DNA of 64,000 nucleotides, from contig NZ_WJIB01000015.1 of the NCBI RefSeq assembly GCF_019400745.1, positions 1-64,000 on the forward strand, written 5' to 3'. The stretch is from Cohnella sp. CFH 77786. Lineage in GTDB: Bacteria; Bacillota; Bacilli; Paenibacillales; Paenibacillaceae. The notes beneath the pieces were generated by a model. The model had not been told where the DNA came from and made no database searches. It was given only the letters and a program-made list of their open reading frames with translations. Below, piece after piece: positions 27,666 to 36,475 of this stretch. Numbering within the stretch: position 1 is the first letter of the stretch; each line of letters opens with the position of its first letter. The translations under genes and the position numbers were made by a program.

Positions 27666-28748
27666 TTAGAGCCTTGACGCCTCGGTTTCCTTCACCGACC
27701 AGGCTTCCAACGACATCTGGGGGTCGGCTTTCATGTCCAGCGGCGTGAATTCGCCGCGCCGCCATTTGAGATCGGCGGCCGCCGCGATCATCGCGGCGTT
27801 GTCGGTGCACAGCTTCAGCGGCGGAATGAGCAGGGGCAGCCCCGCCTCCTCGCACAGCCGGGTCAGCTTGTCGCGCAGGCCGCGGTTCGCGGCCACGCCG
27901 CCGCACAGCAGCATCTGGCGCACGCCGAACTCGCGTGCCGCCTTCATGGCTTTGCCGGTAACGACGTCAACGACCGACTCCTGGAACCCCCGTGCCAACG
28001 CCGGGATGTTCAGCGCCTCGCCCTTCATGCCCGCTCGGTTGATTTCGGCCAGCACCGCCGACTTCAGCCCGCTGAAGCTGAAGTCGTAGGAATCCGGCTC
28101 CAGCCAGGCGCGCGGAAGCTCGATGGCCTCCGCGGCTTCCTGCGCAAGCCGGTCCACGTGGGGACCGCCGGGATAGGGAAACTTCAGCGCCCTCGCCACC
28201 TTGTCATACGCCTCGCCTACCGCGTCGTCCCGGGTTCGGCCGACGATGCGGAAGCTGCCTTCGCGCTCGAGCAGCACAAGCTCGGTGTGCCCGCCGGACA
28301 CGACAAGCGCCATGGAAGGATATACCATTTCTCCTATGAGACGGTTGGCGTAAATATGACCGGCGATGTGATGGGTGCCGATCAGCGGCACGTCCAGCGC
28401 CATCGCAAGACCCTTGGCCGCGACGACCCCGACGAGCAGGGCGCCGACGAGTCCGGGCCCTTGGGTAACCGCCACCGCGTCGATCTGATGCAGGGCGACC
28501 CCAGAGGCTCGAATCGCTTCCTCCAGGATGACGGTGATGCTCTCCACGTGTTTGCGGGAGGCGATCTCCGGCACGACGCCGCCGAACTGGCGATGCGTGT
28601 CGATCTGGCTGGACACGAGGTTCGACAGCACCTCCCGTCCGTTCCGCACGACCGCCGCCGAAGTTTCGTCGCAGCTCGTTTCGATCGCCAGCAAATGATA
28701 AGGGCGTCCCGCGACGCCCGTCTCCGTCCGATTTTCCGCGGCCGTCAT
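27666..28748 (-). CDS. tsaD: tRNA N6-adenosine threonylcarbamoyltransferase TsaD
   Basis: A 360-residue protein with the metal-binding HIAGH (127-131), the ATP-binding start [13 protein letters not shown] and the [10 protein letters not shown] motif. With TsaB and TsaE it moves the threonylcarbamoyl group from the TsaC product onto A37 of ANN-decoding tRNAs. The ATG at 28746-28748 overlaps the rimI stop in ATGA and follows a GAGGGG site. It is the last gene of the thiL-tsaE-tsaB-rimI-tsaD set. Confidence 0.98.
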   Translation of the reverse strand: MTAAENRTETGVAGRPYHLLAIETSCDETSAAVVRNGREVLSNLVSSQIDTHRQFGGVVPEIASRKHVESITVILEEAIRASGVALHQIDAVAVTQGPGLVGALLVGVVAAKGLAMALDVPLIGTHHIAGHIYANRLIGEMVYPSMALVVSGGHTELVLLEREGSFRIVGRTRDDAVGEAYDKVARALKFPYPGGPHVDRLAQEAAEAIELPRAWLEPDSYDFSFSGLKSAVLAEINRAGMKGEALNIPALARGFQESVVDVVTGKAMKAAREFGVRQMLLCGGVAANRGLRDKLTRLCEEAGLPLLIPPLKLCTDNAAMIAAAADLKWRRGEFTPLDMKADPQMSLEAWSVKETEASRL

Positions 28749-29299
28749 GCTTGCCCCTCCCCCCCGGACGTTTCCGATGCGCCCGCCGTTTCCGAATCCG
28801 CGGCGCCTGGGTCCGGGTCCAATTCGGCCCACATAATGAGCGCATCCTCCCGATTGTCCGAATAATAGCCCGGGCGCAGACCCGATGGATAAAAACCCGC
28901 CTTCCGGTACAGCGACTGCGCCGTATCGTTCGAGACGCGCACCTCCAGCGTGATTCGCTTGGCCCCGAGCCAGGAGGCCGTCCGCATCATTTCCCGAAGC
29001 AGCCGTTCTCCCAGTCCTTGCCCGCGGAATGGCTGGCGGATGGCGATGTTCGTGATGTGAGCTTCGTCGACGATCAACCACATGCCCCCGTAGCCGATGA
29101 CGGTCCCGTCCCGTTCAAGCACCATGTAGCGGGCAAAATGGTTCTGCGTCAGCTCCGTCCGGAACGCTTCTTCCGACCACGGCGCCGTAAACGATTCGCG
29201 CTCGATTTGCACGATCGTCCCGATATCGTCAAGCGTCATGCTCCGGAAAACAAGCTCGCGCTCTTGCCTCGCTTCCTTTCGGGTTTCCCGATCCTCCAT
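28745..29299 (-). CDS. rimI: Ribosomal-protein-S18-alanine N-acetyltransferase RimI
   Basis: A 184-residue GNAT. The acetyl-CoA loop is [13 protein letters not shown] (about 90) and the C-terminal signature is [17 protein letters not shown] followed by DALIMW. It acetylates the N terminus of ribosomal protein S18. A 25-residue acidic, Gly/Ser-rich tail after the usual end is not part of the domain. GGAGG lies seven bases before the ATG at 29297-29299, one base after the tsaB stop. Confidence 0.93.
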   Translation of the reverse strand: MEDRETRKEARQERELVFRSMTLDDIGTIVQIERESFTAPWSEEAFRTELTQNHFARYMVLERDGTVIGYGGMWLIVDEAHITNIAIRQPFRGQGLGERLLREMMRTASWLGAKRITLEVRVSNDTAQSLYRKAGFYPSGLRPGYYSDNREDALIMWAELDPDPGAADSETAGASETSGGEGQA

Positions 29300-29300
29300 G

Positions 29301-30110
29301 TCAATCCCTCCGCGCCGCGGCCAGCAGCTTGGCCTCCGCTTCCGCCATCTGCGTGTAGTTGGGGACGAAGGCGTGGACCTCGTCCCTCTCCCCTCGCCGG
29401 AACCGGGAGACGGCGAGCTTCCCGACCGCTCCGGCTTCCATGGCGCAAGGGATCGACTGCACCTCGGCACCGCCCGCGGGTCCGGCCAGATAGAGCGCTT
29501 CATGCGGCGCGGTTTCCCCTACGAACCGGATCGCGGACACGTTGCCGTCCTTGGCCGCTTCTTGCCGCAACGCTTCCGCCCAATCGCCGGCCATCCGGAT
29601 GCCGTCCGCGTCGAGGCGGGTCCAACCCCCTTCTTCGTCCGCGGCGAATCGCGCGGTGTACACTTGGCCGCGACGGGCATCCATGACCGGAACGATCCAG
29701 ACGATGCCGGCGGAACGAGCCGCACTCGCTTCCGTTCCTTCACCTGCAGGCTCGGGCGATTCCCATGCTCCGAGAGCCAGCGCTTCCAGGCTGGAGATGC
29801 CAAGCAGCGGTTTGTTCCAGGCCCAGGCAAGCGTCTTCCCGACGGACACGGCGATTCGCACCCCCGTATAGGAACCCGGTCCCCGGCCGGCCGCGATCGC
29901 ATCCAGATCCTTCGGCGTCAAGCCGCACTCTGCCAGCAGGCGTTTGATCTCGGGCACGATCAGCACGGAATGGTTCCGCTCCGCGTTCGACTGCACGGAA
30001 CCGAGCACGGTTCCATCCCGCACGACCGCAGCCGCAAGCGTAGCGGTGGACGTATCGAAAGCCAGCGCCGTGACCGGCCCGGACGGCTGCTGCGTCGTTC
30101 CGTTCGTCAT
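29301..30110 (-). CDS. tsaB: tRNA threonylcarbamoyladenosine complex subunit TsaB
   Basis: A 269-residue ASKHA-fold protein with TALAFDTSTATLAAAV at the N terminus and the family motif GRGPGSYTGVRI near residue 74. It is the non-catalytic partner that dimerises with TsaD. The ATG at 30108-30110 overlaps the tsaE stop by four bases and follows GGAGGAG. An Ala/Glu-rich insert (about 140-165) makes it somewhat longer than usual. Confidence 0.95.
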   Translation of the reverse strand: MTNGTTQQPSGPVTALAFDTSTATLAAAVVRDGTVLGSVQSNAERNHSVLIVPEIKRLLAECGLTPKDLDAIAAGRGPGSYTGVRIAVSVGKTLAWAWNKPLLGISSLEALALGAWESPEPAGEGTEASAARSAGIVWIVPVMDARRGQVYTARFAADEEGGWTRLDADGIRMAGDWAEALRQEAAKDGNVSAIRFVGETAPHEALYLAGPAGGAEVQSIPCAMEAGAVGKLAVSRFRRGERDEVHAFVPNYTQMAEAEAKLLAAARRD

Positions 30111-30613
30111 GGCGTCTCCTCCTCCGCGGCAAGCCCCATATCCCGGCACCAGCGCTCGTATTTGTCCCCGACCGGACGGCAGAGCAGCCTTCGGGATGTG
30201 GGTCCGGTATGTTCTATGTAGAGATGCAGGCGCTCCGGAGGCAGAATCGGTTCGATCAGCGAGGCCCATTCCACCAGCGATACGCCTTCCCCCAGAAAAT
30301 ATTCGTCCAGCCCGAGCTCGTCCGCTTCCGCAAGCGAGAGCCGGTACACGTCCATATGGTAGAAAGGCAGTCTTCCGCCTTCGTATTCCTTGATGATCGT
30401 AAAGGTAGGGCTGTTCACGATGCCGGGCACGCCGAGCGCGGCCGCGAACGCCTGGGCGAAACGCGTTTTGCCCGCGCCGAGATCGCCGTCCAGCGCCAGC
30501 AGCGTGCCTGCGTCCGCCCGGGCGGCCAATTGGGCCGCGAACGCCGCCGTATCGGCTTCGCTCTGCGCTTCCAGCACGTAGCTCAAGTTCCGGCCGTTGT
30601 TCGATTGTTCCAT
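30107..30613 (-). CDS. tsaE: tRNA threonylcarbamoyladenosine complex ATPase TsaE
   Basis: A 168-residue P-loop protein: Walker A GDLGAGKT (43-50), then the TsaE signatures NSPTFTIIKEY and YHMDVYRL, and VSLVEWA as the Walker-B-like strand. Its ATPase drives turnover of the TsaB-TsaD complex. The ATG at 30611-30613 is eight bases after the thiL stop; the ribosome site is weak, so coupling to thiL translation is likely. Confidence 0.95.
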   Translation of the reverse strand: MEQSNNGRNLSYVLEAQSEADTAAFAAQLAARADAGTLLALDGDLGAGKTRFAQAFAAALGVPGIVNSPTFTIIKEYEGGRLPFYHMDVYRLSLAEADELGLDEYFLGEGVSLVEWASLIEPILPPERLHLYIEHTGPTSRRLLCRPVGDKYERWCRDMGLAAEEETP

Positions 30614-30621
30614 GATCGGCG

Positions 30622-31644
30622 TTATCCCTTCGCGAAATGATTGTAGCCCCGCTTGGCGATCGGCCGCAGCTTGGCGTCCGCTTCGCGCAGGAAGACGCCG
30701 GGCTCTCCTGCCTCCGTCTCCCCGATGACGAAGAAGGGCAGGCCTTCCGAGCGAAACCTCTCCCTGACGGCCGCCTCGTGTTCCCGCTTCGCCGTACCCA
30801 GCAGCACGTAATCCTCTCCGCCGTACAGCATCCAATTCAGGGGATTCATGCCGCAATCCGAGGCGTACGCGGCCAGTTCCCCCGACAGAGGAAGACGGGA
30901 TTCTTCCAGAATGAGCCTGACGCGGGAGGCTTCCGCGATCTCCCACGCTTCGCTCGCGAGGCCGTCGCTCACGTCGTTCAGCGAAGTGGCCCAGCCGTTC
31001 CCGGACAGCAGGCGGCCGGCCATAACGGAGGGCTCGGGCCTTCGGTGCGCCTTGACGAGACGCTCCGGCGGCCGAGGGATCGCGCGCTTGCCGCCTCGCG
31101 GCAGCATGCCGTGCAGCCCGCCCGCCGACAAGCCGAGGGGGCCCGTCGCGAAGACGATTTCACCCGAGCCGGCGCCGCTCCGCCGAATCGCCCGCCCGGC
31201 TTCCACGCTTCCGGTGATCGTGACCGCCACGATCAGATGCTTCGGGGAAGAGGTCGTGTCCCCGCCGACCACCGCGACTCCGTATCGTTCGGCGCAGGCA
31301 TAGAACCCGTCGTATAAGGACGACGTCCGTTCCGGTCCCCAAGCCGGGGGGACGCTGACGGAAATGAGCGCATGAAGCGGCGTTCCGCCCATGGCCGCGA
31401 TATCGCTGACGTTGGCGGCGAGCGCCTTGTACCCGACGTCCGAATCTTCCATCGTCTCCGGGAGGAAGTGGGTCTCTTCCACCATCGTGTCCATCGCCAG
31501 CAGGAACTCGTGCCCGGGCGGCGGAGAGACGATCGCCGCGTCGTCTCCGATGCCCGCGATGACGCCCGCGGAAGCCAGCCTTTCCGGGGACTGTCGGCCC
31601 GCGGTCCAGCCGCGGATCAGCGCAAATTCGTCCGGTGAAGGCAC
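30622..31644 (-). CDS. thiL: Thiamine-monophosphate kinase
   Basis: A 340-residue PurM/ThiL-fold protein. IGDDAAIV (about 32), AANVSDIAAMGGTP (about 76) and VGGDTTSS (about 127) are the ATP/Mg-binding motifs. It phosphorylates thiamine monophosphate to thiamine pyrophosphate, the active cofactor. Start is GTG 31642-31644 with a GGGG site upstream. It opens the thiL-tsaE-tsaB-rimI-tsaD operon, after a terminator at 31705-31736. Confidence 0.96.
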   Translation of the reverse strand: MPSPDEFALIRGWTAGRQSPERLASAGVIAGIGDDAAIVSPPPGHEFLLAMDTMVEETHFLPETMEDSDVGYKALAANVSDIAAMGGTPLHALISVSVPPAWGPERTSSLYDGFYACAERYGVAVVGGDTTSSPKHLIVAVTITGSVEAGRAIRRSGAGSGEIVFATGPLGLSAGGLHGMLPRGGKRAIPRPPERLVKAHRRPEPSVMAGRLLSGNGWATSLNDVSDGLASEAWEIAEASRVRLILEESRLPLSGELAAYASDCGMNPLNWMLYGGEDYVLLGTAKREHEAAVRERFRSEGLPFFVIGETEAGEPGVFLREADAKLRPIAKRGYNHFAKG

Positions 31645-31704
31645 GGCAGGTTCCCCTTTGCGGATCAGTTTGTCCTTATTATATCGGGGTGCGTCCGAAC
31701 ATGC

Positions 31705-31736
31705 AAAACCCGCCCGGCATGCCGCCGGACGGGCAT
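31705..31736 (-). terminator. Intrinsic terminator after the Gln-rich gene
   Basis: On the minus strand GCCCG-CCGGC pairs with GCCGG-CGGG around a short loop, followed by TTTTGC. It separates the accessory operon from thiL. Confidence 0.75.
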
Positions 31737-31753
31737 TTGTGGACCGCGGTCCC

Positions 31754-32284
31754 TTATTGGATCTCGCGGGAAGCGATGCCGCCGCTGATCGATTGAAGAA
31801 TCGGAGCCAGCGGAGCCGGTTGCTCGCCGAACTGGGACTGGCCGATGGAGCTGGTAGCCCCGAACGAAGCCCCGGCCGAGCCGAATTGCGTTCCGAACTG
31901 CGGCGCGAAGCCTCCGAACTGGGTTCCCATTGCGCCGAAAGAGGACTGGCCGATGGAGGACGGCGTGTAGGATTGGCCGATTTGTCCGGACTGCAAGGCG
32001 TTCTGCTGCGGCGACAACAAGGATCCGGCTTGCTGCATTTGGCGGCACAGATCCACTACGTGGTTCATTTGCTGAACGGCGCGGTCATGTTCGCGAAGCG
32101 TGTTTTGGATCGATTGAACCGCTTGGCGTTCACGCTGCATGATCCGATCCAGCTCGTTCATGTTTTGTTGCTCGTTATGCAGCATTTGCTGGTACACCTG
32201 CGTCGACTGATTCGTCGAGTTGATCAGTTGGCGCGCGATTTGCTCGCATTGAGCCGCAATACCCGAGAGGTTTTGTTGGTACAA
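31754..32284 (-). CDS. Gln-rich coiled-coil protein of unknown function
   Basis: A 176-residue protein I do not recognise. Residues 5-95 are a long, Gln/Asn-rich amphipathic helix region (QLINSTNQSTQVYQQML, ERQAVQSIQNTLREHD) with only two cysteines, probably a coiled coil. Residues 96-176 are low-complexity Gly/Ser/Gln/Phe with repeats of the kind SIGQSSFG and GTQFG. There is no signal peptide or membrane helix. The start is TTG 32282-32284, preceded by GAAGGGAAGAG. The composition recalls small spore-coat or spore-associated proteins of this lineage, but that is a guess. Confidence 0.65.
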   Translation of the reverse strand: MYQQNLSGIAAQCEQIARQLINSTNQSTQVYQQMLHNEQQNMNELDRIMQRERQAVQSIQNTLREHDRAVQQMNHVVDLCRQMQQAGSLLSPQQNALQSGQIGQSYTPSSIGQSSFGAMGTQFGGFAPQFGTQFGSAGASFGATSSIGQSQFGEQPAPLAPILQSISGGIASREIQ

Positions 32285-32346
32285 GGCTTCTCTTCCCTTC
32301 GTTTGTTTTGGGCAACCTCGGATATTGTGGCTCGCGGGACGGAACA

Positions 32347-32490
32347 TTATGCGCGGCGATAATGACGAAGCAGGTCGGTGACGAGAATCCCGTCGATCCG
32401 CATCCCTTCCAGCCGGCAGCCGCGGATGTCCACGCCGTCCAAATCGCAATTTTCGAACTTGGCGGTGCTCAGATCGCTACGTTTTGTCCG
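32347..32490 (-). pseudogene. Remnant of a pentapeptide-repeat protein
   Basis: An open stretch of 47 codons without a start codon in a usable place reads LSTAKFENCDLDGVDIRGCR and on to RHYRRA-stop. The A(D/N)LxG-like five-residue periodicity is that of a pentapeptide-repeat C terminus. A TGA closes the frame upstream and the first 14 bases overlap the end of the GyrI-like gene. The N-terminal part has been lost, apparently by a deletion that joined the two genes. Confidence 0.6.
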
Positions 32491-33523
32491 TCAGTCTCGT
32501 TTCCTGGACGCGCTTGCGGATGGGAAAATGAAGCTCGAACACCGAGTTTTCGTTGTCCACTCCCTGGTACCGCGCGTCATGGCGCTCGAATTCGTAATCG
32601 TCGATCGCTTCGTACTCCGACTGCGTCTGCCGCCAGTAACCGTGAAAATAATCCCACACCTGCCCGAAACCGCTCGCCTTCCCCCGATAGGTGACCACGA
32701 AGCGGTCATCGCCCGGTATTGTTCGGGCCGTCATCCCTTCCGGCAAAGGCGCCGCCGAATGCGGGTCCACCTCCACGCCGGCCAAATAGCGGAAATCCTG
32801 TCCCGGCCCGAACGGAGGCTCGTACTGGTACAAACCGATGGTGGCGTACGGCGGCAGGCGGTCGGCGATTTCGCCGATGCGGGGCATGAATTGCTCCTGC
32901 CATAATCGGGGTATGACGATTTCCGGTTTCTGCCCGCGCTGGTTCACGAACGACTCGAGGCCGACGATTTTGAGGGGCACGCCTTTACGGATTACCGTGC
33001 CGATAATACCGGGATAACGGCTGCGAATCTCATCGGGAACGCCTTCCTTGATCGGCGCGTAAATATCGAATTCAAAGTAATCGATTGTATCCGCGGGGAT
33101 GTCGAATGGATTGACGGGATGCAAGCGATTGATCTCGTACCCCAATGAGCCTTCGCTTACGTCTCTCTCGTATGGACCGTTGCGAAACCATTCGCCCAAA
33201 AAATGATACGTTTCGTTCATGCGAGCGCGATCGCCCTTAACGGTCACTTTGGCGAATTTCTTCGCGGGGATCGCGATTCGCTCCAGGCCGGGAGGCAGGT
33301 TGTCGAACGTGCTGACCTCGATGCCGACCCACAGCGTCGTAACCTCCGTCGCCCACTGCCATTCGGGGATGAAGACAAGCCCGTGCTCCCGGTCCGCGAC
33401 GTTCGGATGGCCGTCCAGCAGCCCCGAAATCTCCTTCCAGGCCTGACGTACACGTGCACCGTCCCTCGGGATCCGCAGCGCCGCCGCTTTCATTTCCGGT
33501 CTTGCGACGATATCGACGTTCAC
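32477..33523 (-). CDS. Protein with two GyrI-like (AraC effector-binding) domains
   Basis: A 348-residue soluble protein made of two similar GyrI-like halves (about 10-150 and 190-340). Each has the pattern of a small-molecule-binding SHS2 fold: LPPGLERIAIPAKKFAKVTV with a DYFEFDIYAPI end in the first, and LPEGMTARTIPGDDRFVVTY with SVFELHFPI in the second. GyrI-like domains bind hydrophobic drugs or gyrase. No DNA-binding domain is present. Start is GTG 33521-33523, overlapping the stop of the VOC gene (GTGA). It is fifth in a sigma factor/VOC/GyrI run. Confidence 0.8.
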   Translation of the reverse strand: MNVDIVARPEMKAAALRIPRDGARVRQAWKEISGLLDGHPNVADREHGLVFIPEWQWATEVTTLWVGIEVSTFDNLPPGLERIAIPAKKFAKVTVKGDRARMNETYHFLGEWFRNGPYERDVSEGSLGYEINRLHPVNPFDIPADTIDYFEFDIYAPIKEGVPDEIRSRYPGIIGTVIRKGVPLKIVGLESFVNQRGQKPEIVIPRLWQEQFMPRIGEIADRLPPYATIGLYQYEPPFGPGQDFRYLAGVEVDPHSAAPLPEGMTARTIPGDDRFVVTYRGKASGFGQVWDYFHGYWRQTQSEYEAIDDYEFERHDARYQGVDNENSVFELHFPIRKRVQETRLTDKT

Positions 33524-34314
33524 TGCGCTCCGCCCCCGTTCGGGTGGTGGTCCTGGCAAATCATGATGACGTTGCCGTCCTCGTCCCGGATGTTGAAGAA
33601 GGACACCTGGGGCAGCCGCTGGATGCCGTACACGATTTCGAAACCGAGCGATTGAGCTTCCTCCGCCGCCCTGTCGATGTCATAGGTTCCGAGCTTGAAC
33701 AGCACGGGTCCTCGCTCGGGAACCGGCGCATTCTCCATCCCGTTCGAATCCAGCATCAGATGGGCTCCGCCGTCGAGGCGGAACAAATGAAGATGCCCGA
33801 AACGGTCTTGCTGCCGGACTTCGATTCCGAGCAGCTTGGCGTAACGGTCGACCGCCCGGTCTAAATTCCGAACCCAGAGGAAAACGGAATCGATATGCGG
33901 TTGGATGCTGCAATGGGCTCTTCCGCCGTCAATGCCGCCGAATGCCAAATGATAGCCGTCCGGATCGGCGACGATAAATTCTTTCCAAGGACCTCCGTCG
34001 GCATAAACGACCGGCTCCCGGGCGATGACGGCCCCTTTGGCCGTGAATTCCCGGTACAGGCTGTCGAGCGCCGCCCAATTCTCGACGTAGGCGTAGACGT
34101 CGACGCCGAGATCCGACCCCGGCTCCGGCGCGTTGGGCCGAACGGCGGAAGGGTCCGGCGCCTGGTGAAGCTTGAGCGCGAGTCCGCTCAGTCCGTCGCG
34201 CTCCGCCCACCAATCGGTCACGTCGAAGCCTAGCACTTCCCGGTAATACCGCTGTGAACGCGCCAAATCCGATACCATGAACACCGCGAGCGAACTTCCG
34301 ATTTGTTTGGGCAT
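33520..34314 (-). CDS. Two-domain VOC (glyoxalase/bleomycin-resistance fold) protein
   Basis: A 264-residue protein with two VOC domains. The first (about 5-128) has LAVFMVSDLARSQRYYREVL and ends FIVADPDGYHLAFGG; the second (about 138-258) has SVFLWVRNLDRAVDRYAKLLG and ends FFNIRDEDGNVIMICQ. Family members bind metals or sequester toxic ligands; no specific enzyme is evident. AAGGAG lies about eleven bases before the ATG. It overlaps the next gene by four bases. Confidence 0.85.
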   Translation of the reverse strand: MPKQIGSSLAVFMVSDLARSQRYYREVLGFDVTDWWAERDGLSGLALKLHQAPDPSAVRPNAPEPGSDLGVDVYAYVENWAALDSLYREFTAKGAVIAREPVVYADGGPWKEFIVADPDGYHLAFGGIDGGRAHCSIQPHIDSVFLWVRNLDRAVDRYAKLLGIEVRQQDRFGHLHLFRLDGGAHLMLDSNGMENAPVPERGPVLFKLGTYDIDRAAEEAQSLGFEIVYGIQRLPQVSFFNIRDEDGNVIMICQDHHPNGGGAQ

Positions 34315-34339
34315 GAATGCGAAATCTCCTTATCGTTTA

Positions 34340-35614
34340 TCAACGTTTCATATGAGCGATGACTATGCGGTTGCCGTCCGGATCGAGCAGCGCGAATTCG
34401 GACAGGTCGGGAAACCCGTCCGGTTCCCCCGCGAGTTCGAAGCCGTGCCGTTTCACGTAATCAAGCGCCGCTGCCAAATCTTCCGTCTCGAAATAGAAGA
34501 CTTTCGAGAAGGCTTTCCCGTTCAGATGCCGGTTCTGATCCAGCAGCAACGCCGCTCCCCGTGTTACCGGTACGGAATAGATCGGGTGCGCGGCATTCTC
34601 TTCGTCCGCGGGCAAGCCGAGCAAATCCGTATACCAGCGCGCCGCGGCCCGCATGTCTTTCACGTCGACGAACGCGCCGCCGATCCGGGGCAGGATCGGG
34701 CTTCCCGCCGGCAGGTCGTCGTCCGGATCGGGAGCGGCGACCCAGCATGCCATCTGGACGTTGCCTTCCGGATCGCGGAATTCGCAGAACGCCATGTCCC
34801 CGTATCGTTCCGGCTCCAACAGAGGTTCGGCTTTCTCCCGCAGATACCGGTAAGCTTCGTCGATGTCTCGGGCCGGAAACATGACACGGGGCTTCATGTC
34901 CTCGCGCCATGCCGGGTTCTGGCGGTTCCCGGAGTTGTCGTCGAGAATGAGGTGCGCGCCCGGAAAGGCGAACCAGTAAACCGGGCTGCCGTTCAGCCGG
35001 TCTTCGCGGACGGGAACCCCCAGCAGCCGGCTGTACCATTCCGCCGATTTGCGCAGATCCGACACGTGCACGAACACGCTGCCGACCCGATTCTCCAGGG
35101 GTACGGGCTTGGCCGGTTCGATCGGAAACCAGATGTCCATCACCGATTCCGGATCGTGGTTCCCCTTGTACCGTTCGTCGTAATATTCGAACTCGACGCC
35201 GCTTCGGGACTTATAGCCGGATTGCGGCAGCCATTCCTCCCGGAAATGCCGGAACGCTTGGCCGATCTCGTCGATCACTCCTTGGCGGGTGACCACGCAG
35301 TACAAGCCGCCGGGGAACTTGGCCGCGGTCATCCCTTCCGGGACGCGTTCCGCGCGGGATACGCCGACCGCCGCCATGTAATCGAACGGGCCGCCCGGCT
35401 CGCAGTCCGGACCGAACAGGCAGAGGCCGTACGCCCCGCCGGCGACGTGTTCGATCTCTCCGGCTCTGTCGCTGAATCTGGGCCACAGCCGGGCGATTTC
35501 GTTTTGCGACGGAGGGACGTCAGCGGACGGATCGAAGTGGATTCGCTCCCCGACGACTTGAAAATCGTTTTTCCAGACGACGCGCGTTTGGATGATGCCT
35601 GTCGCGTTAACCAA
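34340..35614 (-). CDS. Fusion of a GyrI-like domain with two VOC domains
   Basis: A 424-residue protein. The first 165 residues are a GyrI-like domain (PEGMTAAKFPGGLYCVVTRQ, ending SVMDIWFPI), followed by two VOC domains (about 178-292, SVFVHVSDLRKSAEWYSRLLG to FCEFRDPEGNVQMA; and about 310-420, AFVDVKDMRAAARWYTDLLG to FALLDPDGNRIVIA). This fusion joins the two ligand-binding folds that its neighbours carry singly. Start is TTG 35612-35614 behind GGAGAGGG; it overlaps the preceding short frame by eight bases. Confidence 0.82.
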   Translation of the reverse strand: MVNATGIIQTRVVWKNDFQVVGERIHFDPSADVPPSQNEIARLWPRFSDRAGEIEHVAGGAYGLCLFGPDCEPGGPFDYMAAVGVSRAERVPEGMTAAKFPGGLYCVVTRQGVIDEIGQAFRHFREEWLPQSGYKSRSGVEFEYYDERYKGNHDPESVMDIWFPIEPAKPVPLENRVGSVFVHVSDLRKSAEWYSRLLGVPVREDRLNGSPVYWFAFPGAHLILDDNSGNRQNPAWREDMKPRVMFPARDIDEAYRYLREKAEPLLEPERYGDMAFCEFRDPEGNVQMACWVAAPDPDDDLPAGSPILPRIGGAFVDVKDMRAAARWYTDLLGLPADEENAAHPIYSVPVTRGAALLLDQNRHLNGKAFSKVFYFETEDLAAALDYVKRHGFELAGEPDGFPDLSEFALLDPDGNRIVIAHMKR

Positions 35615-35828
35615 CGTAGACCCTCTCCTTTTCCGAAATGCGGATGATCATCCCTTCCGGCGTGCGGACATGGAACCGGCATACTCCGTCGAGCTCCCCG
35701 CAATCGCCCGTTGCCACTCCCCGGGCAGACAAACTGCGGTAAGCGTCATGAATATGCGGCGTTTGCAGCGAGTAGTAAGCACGTCTGCCGGCTTCACGGA
35801 CCGCCTCTCCGAACACCTCGTCCTTCAT
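35607..35828 (-). pseudogene. C-terminal half of a VOC domain, out of frame with the N-terminal half
   Basis: A 73-codon frame starting ATG 35826-35828 (MKDEVFGEAVREAGRRAYYS) and ending FHVRTPEGMIIRISEKERVY. This is the second beta-alpha-beta-beta-beta module of a VOC domain whose first module ends the upstream gene (at 35825). The ATG overlaps the TGA of that gene (ATGA), and no ribosome site precedes it. Either one gene was broken by an indel, or the two halves are made as coupled chains that assemble into a domain. I list it as a pseudogene because a frameshift is the simpler reading. Confidence 0.55.
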
Positions 35829-36403
35829 CCGATCATCGTGACGATCGTTTCGCCCGCTCCGACCTTCAAGTCGGCTCCGTCCCCCCAATGATGATGCAGC
35901 GTAAATCCGAGCACGTCCTCGTACCACCGGATCGACGCCTCCAGGTTCGCCACCGGGACGAAAACGGCCAGCACGCGGTGGAACATCGGGGGAAGAGGGC
36001 CGGGATAAGCCGTATGGTAGAGGGACGATTCCTTCTCATGGCATATGCCCAGCACGTTGCCGTCCGGGTCGGACATTTCGCACACGTTCATCCAAGGGAC
36101 TTCCATGACGTCGGTGGTGCGGACGTTCCGGCCGCGCAGCCATGCCAGGTGGAGGTCCTCCCAATGCGTGTAGAAGTTGAAGCAGGGGACGTGACCGTCC
36201 CGGTGCAAATGCGCGAGCGGCTGGAACGCCTCCGTCCCCGCGGTTTCCACAAGCGTAACCAGCGTTTCTCCCCGGTGCACTTGCAGGTCGATCTCCTTCG
36301 CTCCGCGGCGCGCGATCCGGAACTCGAATTCCCGCTCGTACCATTCGGACGCCTTGCGGACATCCGGCACCGGGACGATGACCCTGTCGATCCGTTCGAA
36401 CAT
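35825..36403 (-). CDS. VOC protein, one and a half domains (truncated by frameshift)
   Basis: A 192-residue protein with a full VOC domain (about 1-122, FERIDRVIVPVPDVRKASEW to MSDPDGNVLGIC) and then only the first module of a second (about 143-192, AVFVPVANLEASIRWYEDVLGF to ETIVTMIG). The missing half lies in the next frame (35607-35828). AAAGGAG stands seven bases before the ATG 36401-36403. It follows the ECF sigma gene by 72 bases. Confidence 0.75.
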   Translation of the reverse strand: MFERIDRVIVPVPDVRKASEWYEREFEFRIARRGAKEIDLQVHRGETLVTLVETAGTEAFQPLAHLHRDGHVPCFNFYTHWEDLHLAWLRGRNVRTTDVMEVPWMNVCEMSDPDGNVLGICHEKESSLYHTAYPGPLPPMFHRVLAVFVPVANLEASIRWYEDVLGFTLHHHWGDGADLKVGAGETIVTMIG

Positions 36404-36475
36404 GGCCGGTCTCCTTTCGATCTTGTCTTCGCATCCATAACGTCCGAACGCCGCCAAACCATACACGCGCCAAAA

